Origin: an uncultured Ruminococcus sp.
GTDB taxonomy: Bacteria; Bacillota; Clostridia; Oscillospirales; Ruminococcaceae
Length of the DNA: 6,701 nt
Assembly: GCA_947174625.1 (NCBI GenBank)
Contig: CAMWJT010000071.1
Location: 1-6,701 of the forward strand
Reading direction: 5' to 3'
Shown: positions 1 to 5,954 of the stretch, in pieces
Layout: every line of letters begins with the position of its first letter
Position numbering within the stretch: the first letter of the stretch is position 1
Position numbers and translations under genes: made by a program
Notes under the pieces: model-generated
What the model saw: the letters and a program-made list of their open reading frames with translations, nothing else
What the model was told of the DNA's origin: nothing
Database searches by the model: none

Positions 1-1370
1 ATGAAGCTTTGTCCGAATCCGAGGAAACGGCGTTTCTCCTGGAGAGTATCAATAACGGCACACAATGGGATCGGTATTCGTTTATCGGGTTTCATCCGGT
101 TCGGGAGATCCGGGCGCAGGGATCTTCTTTGCAAGTAATTGAAAATCATATCAATAATTGTGAAAATCTTACCATTTCTGAACCGTTCAGCAAACTGCAA
201 TCCATTCTGGATGCACAGACTTCTCCCAAATTTGAGGATCTGCCGTATTTTACAGGCGGTATGATCGGCTATTTTGCATATGATTCCGTCAGATATACGG
301 AGAAGAAACTTGTGAAGATCCCCAAAGATGATACCAATATGCCCGATGTGCATTTGTTTGATTATGAAGAACTGGTGGCTTACGATCATCTGAACAGCAA
401 TGCGTATATTATCATCAATCTGCATGCAGACCAGAATTTGCAGAAACAGTACATACGGGCATGGCACAGAGCGCAGGAAATCGCCGTTAAAATTGAAAAT
501 TATGACTGCCATCATGAGACTTATCCGTTTGAAGAAAAACTGCAAGTCAAGTCTAATTTTACGGAAGAACAATTTATAGCTATGGTGAATACGGCAAAAG
601 AATATATTTTATCCGGGGATATTTTTCAGGTTGTTCTGTCACAGCGTTTTGAGATTGACAATCCGCCGGACAGCTTTGAAGTGTATCGCAGACTTCGTGC
701 GACCAATCCGTCGCCCTATCTGTATTATTTCAAGACAAAAGAGTATCAGATTGCCGGTGCATCGCCGGAACTGCTCGTAAAAGTCACGGATCAAACGGCA
801 TCTACCAGACCTATTGCCGGAACTCGTCCCCGTGGAAAGACGCATGAACAGGATTTGGAACTAGAAAAATCCCTGCTTGCCGATGAAAAAGAAAAGGCAG
901 AACATACCATGCTTGTCGATCTGGGCAGGAACGACCTGGGCAGAGTCAGTCAATTCGGTACGGTGGAAGTCACAAACTTCATGTATCTGGAGCGTTATTC
1001 TAAAGTCATGCACCTGGTATCCGATGTAAAAGGCAAACTCCGTCCGGATTGCAAGCCGATTGATGCTCTGCGTTCCGTATTGCCGGCGGGGACGCTCTCC
1101 GGCGCACCGAAAGTCCGTGCCATGGAAATTATTGACGAACTCGAAAACAGAAAGCGTGGTCTCTACGGCGGAACGGTCGGTTACTTCGGTTATAACGGTG
1201 ATATGAACACCTGCATTGCCATTCGGACAGTCCTGTTCCGGAATCAGAAAGCCTACGTTCAGGCAGGTGCAGGGATCGTTGCAGATTCTGACCCGGAAAA
1301 AGAATTTGCAGAAACCACACACAAGGCATCTGCTATGATAAACGCAATCAGGGAGGCGGAAAATTCATGA
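1..1370 (+). CDS. trpE: Anthranilate synthase component I (TrpE), 5'-truncated by the window edge
   Basis: Large subunit of anthranilate synthase, a cytosolic chorismate-utilising enzyme that makes anthranilate from chorismate and ammonia delivered by the TrpG domain encoded next. The reading frame is open to the window edge (first full codon at 3-5), so the TTG at 9-11 is not the true start. About 40 N-terminal residues are missing compared with full-length TrpE (about 490-520). Numbering from that TTG, the LLES element (10-13) and NPSPY (233-237) are the two parts of the tryptophan feedback site in studied TrpEs, so feedback inhibition is likely retained. The chorismate-binding domain shows GDIFQVVLSQR (203-213), PIAGTRPRG (268-276), DEKEKAEH (292-299), LGRNDLGRV (305-313), PAGTLSGAPKVRA (359-371) and QAGAGIVADSDPE (418-430). 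PIAGT, with Ala where PabB has Lys (PIKGT), supports TrpE over aminodeoxychorismate synthase, as does the operon. The stop overlaps the trpGD start in ATGA. Confidence 0.97.
   Translation, partial: EALSESEETAFLLESINNGTQWDRYSFIGFHPVREIRAQGSSLQVIENHINNCENLTISEPFSKLQSILDAQTSPKFEDLPYFTGGMIGYFAYDSVRYTEKKLVKIPKDDTNMPDVHLFDYEELVAYDHLNSNAYIIINLHADQNLQKQYIRAWHRAQEIAVKIENYDCHHETYPFEEKLQVKSNFTEEQFIAMVNTAKEYILSGDIFQVVLSQRFEIDNPPDSFEVYRRLRATNPSPYLYYFKTKEYQIAGASPELLVKVTDQTASTRPIAGTRPRGKTHEQDLELEKSLLADEKEKAEHTMLVDLGRNDLGRVSQFGTVEVTNFMYLERYSKVMHLVSDVKGKLRPDCKPIDALRSVLPAGTLSGAPKVRAMEIIDELENRKRGLYGGTVGYFGYNGDMNTCIAIRTVLFRNQKAYVQAGAGIVADSDPEKEFAETTHKASAMINAIREAENS
1350..1356 (+). promoter_or_regulatory. Ribosome binding site of trpGD inside the end of trpE
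   Basis: AGGGAGG lies 10 nt before the ATG at 1367 and within the last codons of trpE. Together with the ATGA stop/start overlap it fixes the trpGD start and suggests coupled synthesis of the two anthranilate synthase subunits, which are needed in equal amounts. Confidence 0.75.
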
Positions 1371-2989
1371 TTCTGGTAATTGATAATTATGACTCTTTTA
1401 CTTATAATTTATGTCAGTATATCGGCGAAATGTACCCGGATATTTTAGTAAGGCGCAATGACGAGATTACTTGTGATGAGATCAGGCAATTAAATCCGGG
1501 AGCGATTCTGATTTCTCCAGGTCCTGGCTATCCGGAATCTGCCGGGATTTCTCTGGAAGTCATCCGGGGATTTTCCGGGATGATCCCGATTCTGGGGGTA
1601 TGCCTGGGGCATCAGTCTATCGTACAGGCATTCGGCGGTAAGATTATCCGTGCAAGACAACTGATGCACGGCAAATCCAGCAGTATTAAATTTGAGGAAA
1701 AACATCCGTTATTCCGGCATTGCACATGTCCATTCACAGCAGGACGTTATCATTCTCTGATTGCAGATGAAGAAACGCTCCCGGAATGTCTCTATGTGAC
1801 GGCACTGGATGAAAATGGGCAGATCATGGCAGTATCCCATAAAACGCACAAGACTTATGGATTGCAATTTCATCCGGAGTCAGTTCTGACAGACAACGGA
1901 AAGCAATTATTAAAAAATTTCCTGATCATTGCCGGATTACTCGAAGATGATGCCCCCCAGTATGTCAATGTTGATCTGAAACCCTATTATAGTAAATTAA
2001 TGCAGAAGCAGGATTTAACAATGCAGGAAGCAGAAAATTGCATGGACATTCTCATGAGCGGGGAAGCATCGCAATTGCAGATTGCGGCAGTCCTGACGGC
2101 ATTGGCAACCAAAGGAGAAACGATTGATGAGATTGCCGGATTTGCCAAAGGCATGAGAGCGAAAGCAAAGATTGTCCCGGATTCTGCGAACAGCATTGAG
2201 ATTGTCGGGACAGGCGGAGACGGCTGTGCATCCTTCAATATTTCAACGACTTCTGCATTTGTGGCATCTGCGGCAGGTGCAAGAGTTGCCAAGCATGGCA
2301 ACCGGAGTGTGTCCAGTAAGAGTGGTGCAGCGGACGTTCTTGAAGCGCTCGGTGCAAAGATCACATCCACACCGGAACAGGCAAAAGCTTGTCTGGATGC
2401 TACGGGGATTTCATTCCTGTTCGCACAGAGTTATCATGCCAGCATGAAGTATGTCGCACCTGTCCGGAAAGCACTCGGTGTCAAGACGGTATTTAATATC
2501 CTGGGTCCTTTGACCAATCCGGCAAGAACGGATTATATTGTCCTAGGTGTCTATGAAAAATCACTCACGGAGATCATGGCAAAAGTTTTACAGCAAGTCG
2601 GAATCAAACATGCTATGGTAGTATTTGGCAATGATGTGATGGATGAAATTTCTGTATCAGATGCTACAACCGTTACCGAAGTCAACGGTGATACTGTGAA
2701 AACTTATGAAATCACACCAGAAGAATTCGGCTTACAGCGTTATGACAAATCGGAGATTGTCGGCGGTACACCGGTAGAAAATGCACAGATTACCCGGAAT
2801 ATTCTGGACGGCAGTTTAAAAGGCGCAAAACGGGATATTGTCTTATTAAATGCCGGTGCAGTTTTATATACATACGGGATTACAGAAACGCTCCGGGACG
2901 GCATTGCCAAAGCCGCAGAAGTGATTGACAATGGCACAGCACTGGAAAAATTAAATCAGTTTGTAAAATTCACCAACAGAACGGAGTGA
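1367..2989 (+). CDS. trpGD: Bifunctional anthranilate synthase glutaminase / anthranilate phosphoribosyltransferase (TrpG-TrpD fusion)
   Basis: One 540-residue chain with two enzymes. Residues 1-190 are a class I glutamine amidotransferase (TrpG) that hydrolyses glutamine and passes ammonia to TrpE. It shows DNYDSFTYNL near the N-terminus, PGPG (51-54), nucleophile Cys79 in GVCLGHQ, the HGK loop (101-103) and His169/Glu171 in FHPES. Residues from about 205 are anthranilate phosphoribosyltransferase (TrpD), which joins anthranilate to PRPP. It shows GTGGDG (281-286), FNIST (290-294), KHGNRSVSSKSG (309-320), NILGPLTNP (377-385) and the metal-binding pair Asp426-Glu427. The domains are joined by only about 10-15 residues with no stop or frameshift. 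Internal Met212 (nt 2000) has no Shine-Dalgarno sequence before it, so separate translation of TrpD is unlikely. The same fusion is known in enteric bacteria, whereas many Bacillota keep the genes apart. No tryptophan occurs in the whole chain. Confidence 0.97.
   Translation: MILVIDNYDSFTYNLCQYIGEMYPDILVRRNDEITCDEIRQLNPGAILISPGPGYPESAGISLEVIRGFSGMIPILGVCLGHQSIVQAFGGKIIRARQLMHGKSSSIKFEEKHPLFRHCTCPFTAGRYHSLIADEETLPECLYVTALDENGQIMAVSHKTHKTYGLQFHPESVLTDNGKQLLKNFLIIAGLLEDDAPQYVNVDLKPYYSKLMQKQDLTMQEAENCMDILMSGEASQLQIAAVLTALATKGETIDEIAGFAKGMRAKAKIVPDSANSIEIVGTGGDGCASFNISTTSAFVASAAGARVAKHGNRSVSSKSGAADVLEALGAKITSTPEQAKACLDATGISFLFAQSYHASMKYVAPVRKALGVKTVFNILGPLTNPARTDYIVLGVYEKSLTEIMAKVLQQVGIKHAMVVFGNDVMDEISVSDATTVTEVNGDTVKTYEITPEEFGLQRYDKSEIVGGTPVENAQITRNILDGSLKGAKRDIVLLNAGAVLYTYGITETLRDGIAKAAEVIDNGTALEKLNQFVKFTNRTE
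2982..2986 (+). promoter_or_regulatory. Ribosome binding site of trpC abutting the trpGD stop
   Basis: CGGAG ends immediately before the TGA of trpGD (2987-2989) and sits 10 nt before the trpC ATG at 2997. It decides the trpC start, and ribosomes terminating trpGD would be placed directly over it. Confidence 0.65.
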
Positions 2990-2996
2990 TTGCCAC

Positions 2997-3788
2997 ATGA
3001 TACTGGATGAAATCTGTGAAAAAAGAGCGATACAGTTAAAAGCAGAGAAAGAACGCTGTTCTCTCGCAGAAATCCGCCGGCTTGCAGAACAGATTCCACA
3101 AGCAGACAAAAATCCCGGACGTTTTATCCAAGCAATCCGGAAATCCGGGCTGTCTTGTATCTGTGAAGTAAAAAAAGCATCGCCCTCTAAAGGTCTGATC
3201 CGTCCGGATTTTCATCCGGTGGAACTGGCAAAAGAATATGAATCCGCAGGCGCTGACTGCATTTCTTGTCTGACGGAAGAATATTATTTTCAGGGCAGTG
3301 CAGACTATCTGAGAGCGATTACCCAGATTGTTAAAATCCCGGTTCTGCGAAAAGATTTTATCATAGATCCGTATCAGATCTATGAAGCAAAAGTCCTGGG
3401 AGCGTCTGCTGTATTGCTGATTGCCGCAGTATTGGAATTGTCACGCATGGAAGAATATTTCAATCTTGCACACAGTCTGGGATTGGATTGTCTGGTAGAA
3501 GTTCATACAGAGCAAGAAATGGAAACTGTCCAGAGATTGCATCCGCAGTTACTTGGCGTGAACAACCGGAATCTGAAAACATTTGAAGTGGATCTATCCA
3601 CAACGGCAAGATTAAGCCATCTGAGAGAGCCGGAACAGTTATTTGTCTCTGAGAGCGGAATTCGAAATAATGCAGACATGAGAACTGCTCAGGCAAATGG
3701 TGCAGATGCTGTTTTAATTGGCGAAACGCTCATGCGGAGTAACAATATCCCGGAAACGCTTCACGCACTTCGTGAGGGGACAGCATGA
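2997..3788 (+). CDS. trpC: Indole-3-glycerol phosphate synthase (TrpC)
   Basis: Cytosolic TIM-barrel enzyme that decarboxylates and cyclises carboxyphenylamino-deoxyribulose phosphate to indole-3-glycerol phosphate. The 263-residue length is normal for a stand-alone TrpC. Motifs in order: the N-terminal helix beginning ILDEICEKR; CEVKKASPSKG (56-66), carrying the catalytic Glu57 and Lys59 equivalents; LRKDFI (117-122) with the proton-donor Lys119; VEVH (167-170) with Glu168; GVNNRNL (187-193); and SESGI (218-222) for phosphate binding. The ATG at 2997 is supported by the upstream CGGAG and gives the expected N-terminal helix. The gene follows trpGD by 7 nt and overlaps trpF by 4 nt. It is not fused to trpF, unlike the TrpCF protein of enteric bacteria. 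The chain contains no tryptophan. Confidence 0.97.
   Translation: MILDEICEKRAIQLKAEKERCSLAEIRRLAEQIPQADKNPGRFIQAIRKSGLSCICEVKKASPSKGLIRPDFHPVELAKEYESAGADCISCLTEEYYFQGSADYLRAITQIVKIPVLRKDFIIDPYQIYEAKVLGASAVLLIAAVLELSRMEEYFNLAHSLGLDCLVEVHTEQEMETVQRLHPQLLGVNNRNLKTFEVDLSTTARLSHLREPEQLFVSESGIRNNADMRTAQANGADAVLIGETLMRSNNIPETLHALREGTA
3774..3779 (+). promoter_or_regulatory. Ribosome binding site of trpF
   Basis: GAGGGG lies 5 nt before the ATG at 3785, within the last codons of trpC. It supports the ATGA overlap start for trpF. Confidence 0.6.
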
Positions 3789-4423
3789 ATCCCCGGCTTA
3801 AGATCTGCGGTATTCGCAGGATACAGGATGCAGAATATTTAAATCTATATGCGCCGGATTACGCAGGATTTATCTTATCAAAGCCGTTCTGGCGGTATGT
3901 CAGTCCTGAACATCTAAAAAAACTGCATGAGATTTTAAGTCCGGGCATCAAGCGTGTCGGTGTGTTCGTCAATCCGGAGCTGTACGAAATCCGGGATTAT
4001 GCAGAATATCTTGACGTGATTCAGCTGCATGGCGAAGAATCCAAAGCATTTATCAAACTTGTCCGAGAAAATTTTCCGGAGTTGGAAATCTGGAAAGCTG
4101 TCAGAGTCCGCAATCCTGAAGATATTCGCAATGCAGATCAGCTCCCGGCAGATAAATTAGTGCTTGACAGCTTTTCAGAGCGTTCACATGGTGGCACAGG
4201 GACACTTGCACCCTGGGATGTGATTGTACAAAATCGTCCGGAAAAAGAATTTTTCTTAGCCGGGGGAATCTCTGCTGAGAATATCCGGGATGCTGTCCGG
4301 GAAGTCCGTCCGTTCGGGATTGATGTCTCTAGTAGTGTAGAGACAGATAAATGCAAAGATAGTTCTAAGATTCAAGAAATTATAAAAATCTTACAGAACA
4401 GGAGCGATAGCAATGCAGGATAA
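3785..4423 (+). CDS. trpF: Phosphoribosylanthranilate isomerase (TrpF)
   Basis: TIM-barrel enzyme that performs the Amadori rearrangement of phosphoribosylanthranilate to the substrate of TrpC. Its 212 residues are typical of a monofunctional TrpF. KICGIRR (6-12) carries the catalytic general-base Cys8, and LVLDS (125-129) carries the general-acid Asp128. Other family elements are the RYVSPE loop (37-42), VGVFVN (58-63), IQLHGEE (79-85), HGGTGT (135-140), LAGGIS (158-163) and DVSSSVE (180-186). The last is a phosphate-binding segment usually written DVSSGVE, so Ser184 replaces the common Gly. The gene starts in an ATGA overlap with trpC, and its last 11 nt overlap the following cupin gene. 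It holds three of the seven tryptophans in the window (36, 103, 144). Confidence 0.95.
   Translation: MNPRLKICGIRRIQDAEYLNLYAPDYAGFILSKPFWRYVSPEHLKKLHEILSPGIKRVGVFVNPELYEIRDYAEYLDVIQLHGEESKAFIKLVRENFPELEIWKAVRVRNPEDIRNADQLPADKLVLDSFSERSHGGTGTLAPWDVIVQNRPEKEFFLAGGISAENIRDAVREVRPFGIDVSSSVETDKCKDSSKIQEIIKILQNRSDSNAG
4398..4404 (+). promoter_or_regulatory. Ribosome binding site of the cupin gene inside trpF
   Basis: ACAGGAG lies 8 nt before the ATG at 4413 and inside the trpF coding region. This well-placed site is the main evidence that the cupin is translated from an ATG overlapping the trpF end and is not a chance reading frame. Confidence 0.7.
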
Positions 4424-4727
4424 TTTTTTCACACCGCCGGAACATGTGCATTTCCTGGCAAAGAAATTATACGGGAATGCCGTTATTTCTGATTGTTCGA
4501 TTGCGTATCTGGAACAGAACGGCGGCGGTCCTTTGCAGAATCATACCCATGCACATGATCATTTGTTTATTGTCACACAAGGCGAAGCAGAAATCAAATT
4601 GCAGGATAAGAGTGTGATTCTTCGGAAAAATGAAAGTTATCTCGTCAAAGGCATGATTCCACATTCTGTCTGGAACCATGCGGAACAAACTACGGTTATG
4701 ATCGGCATTTCTATCATGCCGGCATAG
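4413..4727 (+). CDS. Small single-domain cupin protein of unknown role within the trp operon
   Basis: The 104-residue product fits a single cupin beta-barrel. Cupin motif 1 is recognisable at 38-57: Gly38, five residues, His44-x-His46, three residues, His50 where the consensus has Glu, then Gly57 at the canonical spacing. The stretch HTHAHDH (44-50) has four alternating histidines. Motif 2 (about 73-88) keeps its metal-ligand His84 and Asn88 in IPHSVWN but lacks the consensus Gly, Pro and Gly. A bound metal ion is therefore likely, with a four-His set (44, 46, 50, 84). There is no signal peptide, membrane segment or DNA-binding domain, so it should be a soluble cytosolic protein. The start is supported by ACAGGAG 8 nt upstream; the gene overlaps trpF by 11 nt and precedes trpB by 39 nt, so it is co-transcribed with the pathway genes. 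I do not recognise a specific function. It could be a metalloenzyme, a small-molecule sensor or a passenger gene. Confidence 0.85.
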   Translation: MQDNFFTPPEHVHFLAKKLYGNAVISDCSIAYLEQNGGGPLQNHTHAHDHLFIVTQGEAEIKLQDKSVILRKNESYLVKGMIPHSVWNHAEQTTVMIGISIMPA

Positions 4728-4766
4728 ATCATAAATTGATCAAAAATCAGAAAAGGAGTTTTTGAA
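4728..4766 (+). promoter_or_regulatory. Only real intergenic spacer in the operon, with the trpB ribosome binding site
   Basis: This 39-nt A/T-rich spacer contains the 8-bp palindrome TTGATCAA (4736-4743) and a strong Shine-Dalgarno AAAAGGAG (4751-4758) 8 nt before the trpB ATG. I see no convincing -35/-10 pair and no GC-rich hairpin with a T-run, so neither an internal promoter nor a terminator can be called. The palindrome is short enough to be chance. Confidence 0.6.
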
Positions 4767-5954
4767 ATGGGCAAAATCGGAAGATTCGGCAGTTTCGGCG
4801 GTCAGTATGTCCCGGAAACTGTCATGAATGCAGTGTCAGAATTGCAGCAGGCATATGAGAAATACAGGAATGATCCGGAATTTCTCAAAGAATTGCATGA
4901 TTTATATCAGAATTATGCGTTCCGTCCGTCATTGTTGTATTACGCAGAAAAAATGACGAAAGATCTCGGCGGCGCAAAGATCTATATCAAGCGTGAAGAT
5001 CTCAATCACACAGGCTCACACAAGATCAATAATGCGCTCGGACAGGTTCTGCTTGCAAAGCGTATGGGCAAAAAGCGTGTGATCGCTGAAACCGGTGCAG
5101 GACAGCACGGTGTGGCTACGGCGACGATCTGTGCATATTTCAATATGGAATGCGAAATTTACATGGGTCGTGAGGATATGGAACGACAGGCTTTGAACGT
5201 CTATCGCATGGAACTGCTCGGCGCAAAAGTAACTGGTGTCGATGCCGGGACGGCAACGCTGAAAGATGCGATCAATGAAGCTATGAGAGACTGGGCGACG
5301 AATATTGCGACAACGTTCTATTGTATCGGTTCTGTGATGGGACCTCATCCGTATCCGACAATGGTTCGTGATTTCCAGAAAATTATTGGGGAAGAAGCGA
5401 AAAAGCAGATTTTAGAAGCCGAGGGCAGACTCCCCGATTGCGTGGTTGCCTGTGTCGGCGGCGGATCCAATGCAATGGGAATTTTCTATGATTTTATCCC
5501 GGACAAATCCGTCAGACTGGTTGGTGCAGAAGCCGGCGGTCTCGGTGCAGATACGGATAAGCATGCCGCAACGCTTACTAAGGGTGATCTTGGTATCTTC
5601 CATGGCATGAAATCTATTTTCTTACAGAACGAAGAAGGACAGATTGCACCGGTATATTCTATCTCTGCTGGTCTGGATTATCCCGGTATTGGTCCGGAAC
5701 ATGCCTATCTGAGTGAAACTGGTCGTGCGGATTATACCAGTATCACGGATGAAGAAGCTGTGCAGGCATTTGAATATCTCTCCAGAGTAGAGGGAATCAT
5801 TCCGGCGATTGAGTCTGCGCATGCGGTAGCCGCTGCACTGAAAATCGCACCGACCATGACCCCGGATCAGATCATGATCATCAATCTTTCCGGACGTGGT
5901 GATAAAGACGTTCAGCAAATTGCAAGATACAGAGGAGTTGATTTAAATGCCTAA
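4767..5954 (+). CDS. trpB: Tryptophan synthase beta subunit (TrpB, TrpB1 type)
   Basis: PLP-dependent enzyme that condenses indole with L-serine to give tryptophan in the alpha2-beta2 tryptophan synthase complex; indole arrives from TrpA through an internal tunnel. The 395-residue length is standard. RFGSFGGQYVPE opens the protein. HTGSHKINNA (81-90) carries the PLP lysine Lys86, AETGAGQHG (107-115) carries catalytic Glu108, and GGGSNA (231-236) binds the cofactor phosphate. GLDYPGIGP (302-310) includes Asp304, matching the indole-site/COMM-domain aspartate, and NLSGRGDKD (373-381) has the Ser375 that contacts the PLP ring nitrogen. The canonical length and adjacent trpA point to the TrpB1 class and not the stand-alone TrpB2. 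The ATG at 4767 is backed by AAAAGGAG. The gene overlaps trpA by 8 nt, fitting equimolar synthesis of partner subunits. Confidence 0.98.
   Translation: MGKIGRFGSFGGQYVPETVMNAVSELQQAYEKYRNDPEFLKELHDLYQNYAFRPSLLYYAEKMTKDLGGAKIYIKREDLNHTGSHKINNALGQVLLAKRMGKKRVIAETGAGQHGVATATICAYFNMECEIYMGREDMERQALNVYRMELLGAKVTGVDAGTATLKDAINEAMRDWATNIATTFYCIGSVMGPHPYPTMVRDFQKIIGEEAKKQILEAEGRLPDCVVACVGGGSNAMGIFYDFIPDKSVRLVGAEAGGLGADTDKHAATLTKGDLGIFHGMKSIFLQNEEGQIAPVYSISAGLDYPGIGPEHAYLSETGRADYTSITDEEAVQAFEYLSRVEGIIPAIESAHAVAAALKIAPTMTPDQIMIINLSGRGDKDVQQIARYRGVDLNA
5931..5937 (+). promoter_or_regulatory. Ribosome binding site of trpA inside trpB
   Basis: AGAGGAG lies 9 nt before the ATG at 5947. It fixes the trpA start within the last codons of trpB and supports coupled translation of the two tryptophan synthase subunits. 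Confidence 0.75.

Noticed and set aside
1..60. ATG at position 1 and TTG at 9 as possible trpE starts
   Set aside because: The ATG at 1 is out of frame with trpE. The TTG at 9 is in frame, but the frame is open upstream and the protein from TTG would lack the part of TrpE that normally precedes the LLES element.
861..1322. 153-codon open frame on the minus strand inside trpE
   Set aside because: It lies wholly opposite the conserved chorismate-binding domain, has no recognisable domain, and is expected as a shadow of the trpE codon pattern. The other minus-strand frames were dismissed for the same reason.
2172..2447. 91-codon open frame on the plus strand inside trpGD
   Set aside because: It overlaps the conserved TrpD catalytic core in another frame, and its translation looks like no known domain.
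4728..4766. Possible internal promoter or terminator before trpB
   Set aside because: There is no credible pair of -35 and -10 boxes at suitable spacing and no GC-rich stem followed by Ts. The TTGATCAA palindrome alone is too short to call.
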